This document shows positions 7,101 to 13,968 of a stretch of DNA of 21,401 nt, in pieces. This DNA comes from a virus. The position numbers were made by a program, and so were the translations under genes. The notes under the pieces were generated by a model, which saw nothing but the letters and a program-made list of their open reading frames with translations, made no database searches and was not told the origin of the DNA. The stretch is from the IMG/VR virus record IMGVR_UViG_3300032278_001946, positions 1-21,401 of that record; one strand, 5' to 3'. Every line of letters begins with the position of its first letter. Position 1 is the first letter of the stretch.

Positions 7101-7508
7101 ATGGAAGATCAATTTGTGATTAGCTTTAACGACTCCCTTCACCCGGAAGGAGAGTTTGAAGGGGTGATCGCTGATGTTGAGGTAGACGAAGGTCAGTACG
7201 GGAGACAATACAAGTTTCATGTTGATACAAGCGAGTCTGAACGTCCACTATGGATATGGACACAACTGAAGACTGGCGAGACCAGTAAACTTGGAAGGCT
7301 TTTAATGGCTTTAAAGCGGTGTAACTATAAGGATTTACTAGAGTTCCTTAAAGACGATGACCATGAGTTCGATGTACGGAACTCTATCGGAGCTTCGTTT
7401 ATGGTCACAGTTACTCATAAAGAGAACCAAGCGGGCCAGATAAGGGCAAACATAACAGATTTCGGACCCCTTGAAGGTGAAGAAGGGCAAGAGGAGATAC
7501 CATTTTAA
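7101..7508 (+). CDS. SSB-like single-stranded DNA-binding protein
   Basis: A 135-residue protein ending GEEGQEEIPF. That acidic tail with a terminal Ile-Pro-Phe is the hallmark of bacterial and phage SSB proteins, and it docks partner enzymes such as helicases and recombination proteins. The body (FEGVIADVEVDEGQYGRQYKFHV, then SFMVTVTHKE near residue 100) has alternating strands compatible with an OB fold, but it lacks the ordinary E. coli SSB signature, so it belongs to a diverged phage type. AAGGAG lies ten bases upstream of the ATG. The stop overlaps the next ATG (TAATG). Function is inferred from the tail, size and neighbours. Confidence 0.72.
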   Translation: MEDQFVISFNDSLHPEGEFEGVIADVEVDEGQYGRQYKFHVDTSESERPLWIWTQLKTGETSKLGRLLMALKRCNYKDLLEFLKDDDHEFDVRNSIGASFMVTVTHKENQAGQIRANITDFGPLEGEEGQEEIPF

Positions 7509-8752
7509 TGGATGACAAAAAGATTAATACCCCTACAATATATCTTGCGGGAACCCATAGTAAGGAGTGGAGAGGTGAAGTTTGCAATTCTTTTCAGATA
7601 GAGGATAAAGCTAAGGATAATAACAACCTGCTATGGTCATCAGATTTTTCTGTTTTGGACAGGTTCAATGGTGTGGGGCTGAAAAGGTTCCATGAAGATT
7701 TTAATAATGATTTTGACGAGGTTTCTGATTCGTATGGAATATGCAATTCGGTTCGTCAGGCTAAAGAGAAATCGGATCTTATATTTATTTATATATCTAC
7801 ACCTCCCGACCCTTTAACCTTTTTAGAGGCAGGGGTGATTTTGGGACAGGATAGAATCCCGATTGAGGGGTTCGATACGGAGAGGTCACATGCCAGAGTC
7901 GTGGTGTACATGGATGAATCTGCACAAAAAAGAATCCCGAAAGACCCTGTCTACAGGTACTTGTCGGGACTGACTGCTTATTCTCCTCCTGTGACAATGA
8001 AGGACGCTTTAAGGAATTGGATATATAAATTTAACTATGACCTGCTTTTACATCCAGATAGTCCGATAGAGAAAGTGTTTTTTGAGTATTGGCTGGAAGA
8101 GATGTGGGCAGATCTGGATAGCGGGACTCATTTGGAACCTAACTATCCTGTATATAACGCTGTAGCAGGAAAGAATTTCTATATAGATTTCGCTCATCCT
8201 GAAAGTCAGGTCGCTGTTGAGCTTGACGGGATGGGACATTTCGGTCAGAGTGTACCTCAAGACCCCGAACATGAAAACGGGGACCCGGCAAGTTATCGGA
8301 AATATTTGGATGAAGATAAAATCCAGAAACATTATCAACGCCACCGATTATTACAGGAAGATGGGTGGGAACTGGTAAGGTTTACGGGCCGAGAAGTGAA
8401 TAACAATACTGTAGCTTGTTGCGAATTTGTCCAGAAGGTTATTAGGTCAAGGATGGGAGTGGTGAAGACCCCTGACCCCGGATTGCTTCAGACAGGCAAA
8501 GAACTGAAACGGTTGCGTGTAGATGCGGGGTTAACCCAAAAGCAAGCCTCGGAAGTTACGGGTCTGCAAAGAAGAAGGTTCTCAGATTTTGAGCGAGGGT
8601 TGCTGTATCTGCCTTCTGATTCAGAGGCGTTACTGAGGAAGAAGTATCACGAATTAATCCAACCTAAGCTGGATCAAATCTTAGAAGAAGTTCCACTAAC
8701 GTACTCTGATGAGGATAGGCTTGTTGAGCAAGAGCCAACGGGTACGGGTTGA
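7508..8752 (+). CDS. Three-domain protein: deoxyribosyltransferase-like, PD-(D/E)XK nuclease, XRE HTH
   Basis: Three parts are visible in 414 residues. Residues 9-135 resemble the nucleoside 2-deoxyribosyltransferase-like fold: TIYLAG at 10-15, then SVRQAKEKSDLIFIYIS at 81-97 and FLEAGVILG with Glu107. Residues 184-312 resemble DUF559/Vsr-type nucleases: SPIE (Glu188), YIDFAH (Asp227), VAVELDGMGH (Glu238-x-Asp240), and GWELVRFTG at 286-294. Residues 329-366 form a Cro/C1-type helix-turn-helix (ELKRLRVDAGLTQKQASEVTG). Catalytic residues of the nuclease appear intact. It is translationally coupled to the SSB-like gene and overlaps rusA, placing it in a replication/recombination operon. Possible roles are base or nucleotide modification, host DNA attack or a defence function; none is shown. 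The nuclease domain is the surest call and the first domain the least sure. Confidence 0.75.
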   Translation: MDDKKINTPTIYLAGTHSKEWRGEVCNSFQIEDKAKDNNNLLWSSDFSVLDRFNGVGLKRFHEDFNNDFDEVSDSYGICNSVRQAKEKSDLIFIYISTPPDPLTFLEAGVILGQDRIPIEGFDTERSHARVVVYMDESAQKRIPKDPVYRYLSGLTAYSPPVTMKDALRNWIYKFNYDLLLHPDSPIEKVFFEYWLEEMWADLDSGTHLEPNYPVYNAVAGKNFYIDFAHPESQVAVELDGMGHFGQSVPQDPEHENGDPASYRKYLDEDKIQKHYQRHRLLQEDGWELVRFTGREVNNNTVACCEFVQKVIRSRMGVVKTPDPGLLQTGKELKRLRVDAGLTQKQASEVTGLQRRRFSDFERGLLYLPSDSEALLRKKYHELIQPKLDQILEEVPLTYSDEDRLVEQEPTGTG

Positions 8753-9143
8753 TCTCAAGAATTTAAAGTTCCCGTCGCTTAATGAGATGTACGGGGGGAA
8801 CCATTTCGTCAGGGCTAAGATTAAGAAAACATTTGGGATAGCATTAAAAGCAATATTCAGGCGAGGATTTCGTCCTGTTAACCAGTATCCCTTTAAGATC
8901 CAGTTTACTTGGTATTTCCCTGATTTAAGGACAGATCCTGATAATCGTGCTGGGGTTGGACAGAAAATAGTGCTTGACTCTTTACAGGATGCTGGCATTA
9001 TTAGGAACGATACCTTGAAGGATGTAAACTATATTTCACATTCTTTTAGTCTCGATAGGAAAAATCCGAGATTAATAATCAGGTTAGATGAACCGCAACC
9101 TGAAAAGGAAGAAAGTTCGGATAACCAGTTAAGTTTTTTATAA
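8709..9143 (+). CDS. rusA: RusA-family Holliday junction resolvase
   Basis: RusA proteins are small dimeric metal-dependent nucleases that cut four-way junctions formed in phage recombination and replication. The family core is present: FPSLNEMYGGN near residue 21, DPDNR with Asp76 and Asp78, VLDSLQDAGII with Asp90, and NDTLKDV with Asp101, matching the conserved acidic residues. At 144 aa it is slightly longer than usual, with a polar tail (EKEESSDNQLSFL). The ATG at 8709 overlaps the previous gene by 44 nt. In-frame TTG codons at 8721 and 8724 are alternative starts and the true one is uncertain. Its neighbours fit a role in resolving concatemers before packaging. Confidence 0.88.
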   Translation: MRIGLLSKSQRVRVDLKNLKFPSLNEMYGGNHFVRAKIKKTFGIALKAIFRRGFRPVNQYPFKIQFTWYFPDLRTDPDNRAGVGQKIVLDSLQDAGIIRNDTLKDVNYISHSFSLDRKNPRLIIRLDEPQPEKEESSDNQLSFL

Positions 9144-9154
9144 AGGAGACAATA

Positions 9155-9781
9155 ATGTTACTAGGGTTAAAAACGTCACATACAGACGTTATAGATGAGC
9201 TTCTTCAGGCAGAGGGACTATGGGTGGATGATCCTGACGATAAGGGAGGGGCAACTATGCGGGGTATCACGTTAAAATCTTATTGTGACTATCTCGGTAG
9301 GGATGTCTCTAAAGATGAGTTGCGTGACATGCCTAAAGAAGATGCCGTGAAATTCTATAAAAGCATTTATTGGGACGGTGCAAAAGTAGATACATTCAGT
9401 GATGATTTAAAACATTTGTGGATGGACATGTCTGTCAACCACGGAAAACGGAACGCAGGTAAGATTTTGCAGCAAAGCGTTAATACGAAAGAGAATGCAA
9501 ATGTTCTGGATGTGGACGGGATCGTAGGAATGGGGACGTTGAATGAAATAGGTATCCTCGATATCAAGGATGTGCTGGTCGAAAGGGTTATCTTTTTCGT
9601 TAATAACATATTTGATGGGTCTCGATACCTTAAACGGACACCGCAAGCCAAGTTTATCAGGGGGTGGACCTTTCATCGTGTGTTCCATTTCCTCACTTAT
9701 CCGCTGGAGATTATTATCGGGAAAAGGGATGCGGAAATCGAGGTATTAAAAGCACGTATTGAGGAGTTGGAAAATGCTTGA
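9155..9781 (+). CDS. GH108-type muramidase endolysin
   Basis: Glycoside hydrolase family 108 lysozymes cleave the glycan backbone of peptidoglycan. The family motif is clear: AEGLWVDDPDDKGGATMRGIT at residues 19-39, with Glu20 the expected catalytic acid. A helical region with WDGAKVD and MDMSVNHGKRNA follows, then a C-terminal peptidoglycan-binding-like part with DVDGIVGMGTLNEI around residue 129. The last 25 residues form a charged helix (RDAEIEVLKARIEELENA). Length 208 aa is slightly above the usual 170-190. No signal peptide is seen, so release would need a holin or similar. AAAGGAG precedes the ATG. The stop overlaps the next small membrane gene (ATGCTTGA), forming a lysis cassette. Confidence 0.9.
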   Translation: MLLGLKTSHTDVIDELLQAEGLWVDDPDDKGGATMRGITLKSYCDYLGRDVSKDELRDMPKEDAVKFYKSIYWDGAKVDTFSDDLKHLWMDMSVNHGKRNAGKILQQSVNTKENANVLDVDGIVGMGTLNEIGILDIKDVLVERVIFFVNNIFDGSRYLKRTPQAKFIRGWTFHRVFHFLTYPLEIIIGKRDAEIEVLKARIEELENA

Positions 9782-9872
9782 AGCTGTTGTTTTTTTTGGA
9801 GGGTTTGTCTTATTCACAGCTTTACTGGTTATTCTTATACGCAAGGTGCAGGGTACAAGTGGGATTAGGTGA
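9774..9872 (+). CDS. Small single-span membrane protein, candidate lysis protein (32 aa)
   Basis: The ATG sits inside the last codons of the endolysin gene, an 8-nt overlap typical of coupled lysis genes. GAGG lies about eleven bases upstream. The peptide has one hydrophobic segment (residues 4-22, VVFFGGFVLFTALLVILIR) and a short basic tail. Position after the endolysin suggests a holin-like or spanin-like role, but sequence alone cannot decide. It is too short for confident assignment. Confidence 0.5.
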   Translation: MLEAVVFFGGFVLFTALLVILIRKVQGTSGIR

Positions 9873-10110
9873 GATACTCAAGGGATATTTATACTGGAAA
9901 GGATGGAGGTCTCTATGGAAAAGGGGCAGGAAAGCTAATCAAGAAGCTATTGAAGACCTTCTTAACCAAATTAGGATTTCTGGTAAGACCGTTTCTGAGA
10001 CCGAAGAAGTAGAGAGGGTTCCTATAATGGAAAGCAAATCTAAATCGTTTACTGACAGTGAACTTTATGAAAAGGAGCGTCAGGTGGGGATAGAAATCCA
10101 CCACTGGTAA
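9859..10110 (+). CDS. Unknown charged protein after lysis genes (about 83 aa)
   Basis: The frame is open from a TTG at 9778, but that region overlaps the endolysin end and the small membrane gene. I therefore place the start at the GTG at 9859, just before the upstream TGA. The product begins GLGEILKGYLYWKGWRSLWK, a basic aromatic segment, then has charged helices (NQEAIEDLLNQIRISG, TETEEVERV). I recognise no family. If the longer start is used, the N-terminus would be hydrophobic and the protein could be a spanin-type partner. The start is uncertain, but coding is likely from the composition. Confidence 0.5.
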   Translation: MGLGEILKGYLYWKGWRSLWKRGRKANQEAIEDLLNQIRISGKTVSETEEVERVPIMESKSKSFTDSELYEKERQVGIEIHHW

Positions 10111-10112
10111 GT

Positions 10113-10457
10113 ATGGAAACTATAGAGATGACATTAAGAGGACTTCCCGTAGAAATGAAGGGTAATACTATATATATAACACTTAGGTACTCTGAGGACG
10201 GGCAGTTTAGTATAAATGATAAGATTAAAGAGTATATTGATAGGGGTTACAAAGTAGAGGTTTCCGTTGATGGTCAGGTTACCTATCTGGATGTCAGGAC
10301 AAATTATGTTTCCAAGGAACGGGTAGTGACCAAGTTTAAAGATTCTCAAGATTGGTTTAAGTATTGGTACGAGGTTGGGGACAAACCAGCGCAAGAGGTG
10401 ATTGATTTTGAAAACATACAGGATAACGTACACGCAATCCAGCGAAAACACGGTTGA
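10113..10457 (+). CDS. Unknown protein (114 aa)
   Basis: The ATG is two bases after the previous stop. A second ATG five codons later is an alternative, and neither has a good ribosome binding site. The product has a beta-rich first half with the segment GNTIYITLRYSEDGQFSINDKI and a strand EVSVDGQVTYLDV, then a Trp- and Tyr-rich segment (WFKYWYEV). I recognise no family. The 3' end overlaps the following gene by 50 nt in another frame. Confidence 0.65.
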   Translation: METIEMTLRGLPVEMKGNTIYITLRYSEDGQFSINDKIKEYIDRGYKVEVSVDGQVTYLDVRTNYVSKERVVTKFKDSQDWFKYWYEVGDKPAQEVIDFENIQDNVHAIQRKHG

Positions 10458-10614
10458 GGTAGAGGCTTCCAGTGCTAAGGAAGCATGGGAGCTAATCAAG
10501 AAGGGAGACCTTGAGAATAACAAGAGTGTTCTTTGGAATATTCAAGGCAAGGGTATGTTTAAAGCTAAACTAACAGAAGAGATCACGAAACACATTGCGA
10601 GTAACCCAGCGTGA
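10408..10614 (+). CDS. DpnD/PcfM-like small protein (68 aa)
   Basis: The likely start is the TTG at 10408, giving MKTYRITYTQSSENTVEVEA, with AGAGGTG about seven bases upstream. A TTG two codons earlier is also possible. The pattern of an N-terminal strand, a TVEVEASSAKEAWELI helix entry and a C-terminal strand resembles the small DpnD/PcfM-like family found in plasmids and phages, whose function is poorly known. The stop overlaps the GTG of the next gene (GTGA). The family call is tentative. Confidence 0.6.
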   Translation: MKTYRITYTQSSENTVEVEASSAKEAWELIKKGDLENNKSVLWNIQGKGMFKAKLTEEITKHIASNPA

Positions 10615-10778
10615 GGGAGAGTAAGAAGATTCATGCTATTTGTCCGACCTGCGACAAGGAGTTTTCTTTCATTCCGAGTAGGAAACAGAAGTATTGTAGC
10701 CATCCCTGTTTCTTGAACCATCCTGAAAACAAATCTAAACGAAGGGCAGCTTTTAGTTCTTTTTATAAGAAGGGTTGA
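10611..10778 (+). CDS. Small zinc-ribbon-like protein (55 aa)
   Basis: A GTG start overlaps the previous stop (GTGA). The product has a compact CPTC (Cys11, Cys14) followed by KYCSHPC (Cys29, Cys33), a four-cysteine spacing typical of small phage zinc-binding proteins. The tail is basic (KSKRRAAFSSFYKKG), fitting nucleic acid binding. AGGGAG lies inside the reading frame and not upstream, so translation probably depends on coupling. Confidence 0.6.
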   Translation: MRESKKIHAICPTCDKEFSFIPSRKQKYCSHPCFLNHPENKSKRRAAFSSFYKKG

Positions 10779-10780
10779 TT

Positions 10781-10819
10781 ATGACTATTTTAATATTTTT
10801 GCTCTGGTCTGTTTATTAG
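10781..10819 (+). CDS. Possible hydrophobic micropeptide (12 aa)
   Basis: The ATG has a good AAGGG six bases upstream and lies two bases after the previous stop. It encodes a 12-residue hydrophobic peptide (MTILIFLLWSVY). It could be a real micropeptide, a translation-coupling element or chance. Confidence 0.2.
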   Translation: MTILIFLLWSVY

Positions 10820-10849
10820 AAACTAAAAAGCGTAGTAAAAGAATATGAT

Positions 10850-10966
10850 ATGGGTGATCTTTTTTGGTGGGTTGCAACTCTGATCGTTGTTTCCATTATA
10901 TTAATGTTTTCTATTATTGGATTAATCACAACAGTTGGATGGGTTGTAGTTCTCTTATTGGGATGA
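10850..10966 (+). CDS. Small membrane protein with two hydrophobic segments (38 aa)
   Basis: The frame from the ATG at 10850 gives MGDLFWWVATLIVVSIILMF, a short turn, then a second hydrophobic stretch (GLITTVGWVVVLLLG). This could be two short membrane spans or one long one. The small size and two-span layout are compatible with a holin, but nothing specific is seen. No good ribosome binding site is visible. The stop overlaps the next ATG (ATGA), supporting coupled translation. Confidence 0.45.
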   Translation: MGDLFWWVATLIVVSIILMFSIIGLITTVGWVVVLLLG

Positions 10967-11082
10967 GGTATCCCAAAAAAAGAAGGTTAAAGGTTGAATG
11001 GGTAGAGAAACTCGTTGAGAAGAAATCTACCTTTTGGCGCAGGTTGATTATTTGGTTTAAGAAATCCTTTTGGGAGAAATAG
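10963..11082 (+). CDS. Small basic protein (39 aa)
   Basis: The start is the ATG overlapping the previous stop (ATGA). A longer reading from a GTG at 10864 would run through the membrane gene in another frame and is less likely. The product is basic and aromatic (MRYPKKRRLKVEWVEKLVEK, then TFWRRLIIWFKKSFWEK), with an amphipathic C-terminal helix that could bind membrane or nucleic acid. No family is recognised. Confidence 0.45.
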   Translation: MRYPKKRRLKVEWVEKLVEKKSTFWRRLIIWFKKSFWEK

Positions 11083-11088
11083 ATAAAC

Positions 11089-11442
11089 ATGAAATCATTA
11101 AGAGAGATTGTTGGTCCTTACAAGGAAACTGAACCTATTATATATGATAGTGATGGAATACCATTATTAGAATGTACATGGATTCCTCCAAATTCATGGA
11201 ATGCTAGAAAGGAGCAATATAAGAATGCAGGTCTTTGGCAGTTTGTTTGTCCTAGTTGTAAGAATACCCATACACATGGAGCAGGGCTGGAGGATGATCA
11301 GTCTTTTGGGATAAAAGGACATAGGATGTCTCATTGCATAAAGAAAGATAAAATTGGAAATAGGTCTTTTCCTAAAGGTTATTATCTTAAGTATGTAAGT
11401 GGCTATAGACCTCAAGAATTTGGGATAGGTCGTAATGTTTAG
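11089..11442 (+). CDS. Cys/His-motif phage protein, likely metal-binding (117 aa)
   Basis: The core has CPSCKNTHTHGAG at residues 54-66 and GHRMSHC at 77-83, giving Cys54, Cys57, His61, His63, His78, His82 and Cys83 as likely metal ligands. A CPxC-x3-HxHG...GHRxxHC pattern recurs in phage hypothetical proteins I have seen, mainly from actinobacterial phages; its function is unknown. Between the two halves is a short acidic insertion (LEDDQS). GGGAG is about 13 bases upstream of the ATG, rather far. The last codons overlap the next tiny gene. Confidence 0.72.
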   Translation: MKSLREIVGPYKETEPIIYDSDGIPLLECTWIPPNSWNARKEQYKNAGLWQFVCPSCKNTHTHGAGLEDDQSFGIKGHRMSHCIKKDKIGNRSFPKGYYLKYVSGYRPQEFGIGRNV

Positions 11443-11521
11443 TTTTATATTAATGGTAGTTTCAGCTTTTGTTGTTATGTATGCTGCTGTCTGGCTTATT
11501 AACGAGATATATAGGAGATAA
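11435..11521 (+). CDS. Tiny membrane peptide (28 aa)
   Basis: The ATG lies within the last codons of the preceding gene (8-nt overlap). The peptide is one hydrophobic span, MFSFILMVVSAFVVMYAAVW, then a short polar tail (LINEIYRR). Its last codons contain the AGGAG that serves the next gene, so it could act partly as a coupling leader. Reality as a protein is uncertain. Confidence 0.4.
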   Translation: MFSFILMVVSAFVVMYAAVWLINEIYRR

Positions 11522-11522
11522 G

Positions 11523-11774
11523 ATGGCTAAAGCGGGGAGGCCACGGTTGAAAGTGATAAAGCCTGAACAATACAAAGAAACTATAATTACGATGATGAGA
11601 TACGGTACAAACGTAGATCAGATTGCAAAAGATTTAGATATCAAGGAATCTGTTCTGGATGATTTCATCAGGAAAGAAGGTATAGACTGGGATTTAAGAC
11701 GCAGGTCTTGGGCATGGAAAACTGAAGGGAAGGTTTATAGAAAAAGGAGAGGGGGGAAGCATAAGGAAATATGA
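11523..11774 (+). CDS. Small HTH DNA-binding protein upstream of terminase (83 aa)
   Basis: AGGAG seven bases upstream fixes the ATG at 11523. The product starts MAKAGRPRLKV, with a GRPR motif like that of AT-hook proteins, followed by a helix-turn-helix-like segment (TMMRYGTNVDQIAKDLDIKE) at residues 23-42. The C-terminus is strongly basic (KVYRKRRGGKHKEI). It probably binds DNA. Directly before the terminase genes, it may help in packaging-site recognition or regulate the operon, and it is a possible alternative TerS candidate. The stop overlaps the next start (ATGA). Confidence 0.7.
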   Translation: MAKAGRPRLKVIKPEQYKETIITMMRYGTNVDQIAKDLDIKESVLDDFIRKEGIDWDLRRRSWAWKTEGKVYRKRRGGKHKEI

Positions 11775-12325
11775 ATAATCTTAAAAGGACATGGAAATAT
11801 TCAGAGGAAGAAAAGCGTCATGGTGTGTTTCTTTATATGCTTTGCGGAAGATCGTTTCAGCGGGCAGCGGAGATGATGGGGGAACCTTGTACAAGAGATC
11901 GCATACGGTCATGGGTCGAGACTTATAAGCATGATGGAAGGTTTGAAGAGATAACGGCTGAAGCGGAAGAGTATTTCGCTAAAACCCTAATGACTGCTGC
12001 GGGAACTACCCTTTCAGTTATGATGAGTAACTTGGAAGAAGCGGATTTAAGAACACAGTTACTTGTTTTTGACAGAGTTATGCACTATTATAATACGTTT
12101 AGGGATCAACCTGTGCAGTTGACAGCACAACATAAAACCGTTGTGAGTATCACCGAAGGCGAAGTAAAAAAAGAGATAGAGAAGGTGTATGGTGGACTTA
12201 TCAAATCAATCTCTAGTGGACCTGTGGGAAACGGCTTACCTGAATCACCCCCAGTTGTTAGTGGAAAACTTGGGGCAGATGACGGCAGCAATGGGAGCAC
12301 TGTTAAAGGTACAGAGCAAGAGTAG
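11771..12325 (+). CDS. terS: Probable terminase small subunit
   Basis: TerS binds the packaging site and recruits TerL. The 184-aa product has a helix-turn-helix-like N-terminus (RHGVFLYMLCGRSFQRAAEM, then TRDRIRSWVETY), a central helical part (TAEAEEYFAKTLMTAAGTT to FDRVMHYYNTF) suited to oligomerisation, and a low-complexity C-terminus (SSGPVGNGLPESPPVVSGK onward). No strong family match was recognised; the call rests on position, size and architecture. Its last 45 codons overlap the start of TerL in another frame, and that tail is rich in Gly, Pro and Ser, as expected if its sequence is constrained by the TerL frame. Confidence 0.72.
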   Translation: MNNLKRTWKYSEEEKRHGVFLYMLCGRSFQRAAEMMGEPCTRDRIRSWVETYKHDGRFEEITAEAEEYFAKTLMTAAGTTLSVMMSNLEEADLRTQLLVFDRVMHYYNTFRDQPVQLTAQHKTVVSITEGEVKKEIEKVYGGLIKSISSGPVGNGLPESPPVVSGKLGADDGSNGSTVKGTEQE

Positions 12326-13958
12326 GGAACTCGTACCTTTTATCCCTAACGAAACCCAGATGAGGATCTATAGGGAAATCTTCAGGCAACAGGAAGAAGG
12401 GAAACCTGTTCGTATCCTTGAGTTGAAAGGAAGACAGCAAGGTAGTTCTACAGGGATAGGGGCTTATAATTTCCTCCGTACTATCTGTGAACCGGGGACT
12501 AATAGCCTTATTATCACTGAAGAGAAGGGGGGGTCTGCCTCCAATATTTTCAGTATGTATAGACGGTTCCATCAGTATTTACCCTTACCTGTATCTACAG
12601 AGTCAGCGAGAGAAGGGCATCTGTTGAAACTAGCCCCTCCTGTTAATAGTCAGATTAAGGTTGAAGGGGAAAAGAACGTTACGTCCTATACCTTTCAGAT
12701 GGTACATTTATCTGAAGCTGCGTTCTTTACCAATCTCTCCAAAACGTTAGCCATGCTTTTCCAGACAGTACCTGATGACCCTTCCACATTGATAATACTC
12801 GAAACCACAGCTAATATGGCAGGTGACGATTTCGCTATTGAATGGACAAGAGCACAGGAAGGTAAATCTGATTTCTCTGCTTTGTTTATCCCGTGGTATG
12901 TTCATAACGAATATAAGACTCCGTTCAAAACAGAAGCTGCTGTCAAAAGGTTTGAAGATTCCGTTGGGACAGCAGCGAACGATATGTACGGTGATGAAAG
13001 AGGGCTTTTCGAGCAGTATCCGGAGATGAGTCTTGAGAGTTTAAGTTGGAGAAGGTCAGCAATCAGGAACCGTACTCAGGGCAGTATTTCGGAATTCATG
13101 CGACAGTACCCTGCCACAGCAGAAGAAGCGTTTCAGGCTAGTAATAACAGTATATTTGATATGGGGGTTCTTTCTCGCTGGTTGGAGAAAACTGTTCCCG
13201 CAGGGTATCGGGGTTACTTTGTTTCTAGAAACGGGGAGCCTCATTTTGAAGAAGACAGTTCTGGTATTGTTCATATCTGGGAAGAACCTCATCTTTATCT
13301 CGAATATGTTGCAGGGTCTGACCATGCGGAAGGATTGGATAGTGGGGATTATTCGTGCTGCTTGATATTTAAGCGGATGCCGTTACAGCTTGTGGCTAAG
13401 ATAAGAGGGTTTGACGGAAGACAAGTTCCTATAGACGAATTTGCAGAACAGATGTGGTTAATGTCCCTTTATTATAATCAGGCTTATTGCTGTCCTGAGA
13501 ATAATGCGGATGGGGGTACGGTTGCACATATCCTTAGAAACGAATATACTTACCCGAATTTGATTACTGAAGAGATGTTAGGGTTGTTCGCTCACAAGAC
13601 TGACAGGATAGGTTGGAGAAACACTTCAGCTACCCGTAGGAGAGTTGTCGCTAGAGTGCAGGAAGCTATTCATAATGAAGAAATGGTTATACCTGATGAG
13701 AAACTTATACGGGAATGCCAGACTTTTGTGGCAGTCAACGGAAGACCTCAAGCGATGAAGAAAGGTAAAGGTAGACGGATCGGAGAACCTGAAGATGGGT
13801 ACTATGATGATGAAGTCATTGCTTGCGGAGGGGTTTTGTTAGCACATGACGCTCTTCCTTTACCGAAGTCAGCAAGTTATTATGAAGCTAAAGATCAACC
13901 GTATTGGTCAGAACTGGATGATTTGATGGGCGGGAAGCATTATCTGGATTTAGTTTAA
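12189..13958 (+). CDS. terL: Terminase large subunit (ATPase and nuclease)
   Basis: TerL drives DNA into the prohead and cuts the concatemer. In 589 residues: an N-terminal LVPFIPNETQ at 48-57; a Walker A of the terminase type, KGRQQGSST at 80-88; a Walker B region QMVHLSEAAFF with Glu176; and a coupling motif TTAN at 206-209. The RNase H-like nuclease follows with GSDHAEGLDSGDYS (Asp378, Asp384), PENNADGG (Glu437) and GYYDDEV (Asp540/541). Family length is normal. The start at 12189 gives a 137-nt overlap with TerS. ATG codons at 12279 and 12291 would reduce the overlap, but residues 1-30 read like real protein (LVDLWETAYLNHPQLLVENL), so I keep the long form. Confidence 0.92.
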   Translation: MVDLSNQSLVDLWETAYLNHPQLLVENLGQMTAAMGALLKVQSKSRELVPFIPNETQMRIYREIFRQQEEGKPVRILELKGRQQGSSTGIGAYNFLRTICEPGTNSLIITEEKGGSASNIFSMYRRFHQYLPLPVSTESAREGHLLKLAPPVNSQIKVEGEKNVTSYTFQMVHLSEAAFFTNLSKTLAMLFQTVPDDPSTLIILETTANMAGDDFAIEWTRAQEGKSDFSALFIPWYVHNEYKTPFKTEAAVKRFEDSVGTAANDMYGDERGLFEQYPEMSLESLSWRRSAIRNRTQGSISEFMRQYPATAEEAFQASNNSIFDMGVLSRWLEKTVPAGYRGYFVSRNGEPHFEEDSSGIVHIWEEPHLYLEYVAGSDHAEGLDSGDYSCCLIFKRMPLQLVAKIRGFDGRQVPIDEFAEQMWLMSLYYNQAYCCPENNADGGTVAHILRNEYTYPNLITEEMLGLFAHKTDRIGWRNTSATRRRVVARVQEAIHNEEMVIPDEKLIRECQTFVAVNGRPQAMKKGKGRRIGEPEDGYYDDEVIACGGVLLAHDALPLPKSASYYEAKDQPYWSELDDLMGGKHYLDLV

Positions 13959-13968
13959 GGGGGAGGTT

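Noticed and set aside
9778-9858. TTG-started hydrophobic extension of the gene ending at 10110
   Set aside because: It overlaps the endolysin stop and a better ATG-started membrane peptide in another frame; its hydrophobicity follows from the overlapped T-rich sequence. The longer start is still noted as possible.
10864-10962. GTG-started longer version of the basic gene ending at 11082
   Set aside because: It runs through the two-span membrane gene in another frame; the ATG overlapping the upstream stop is the simpler start.
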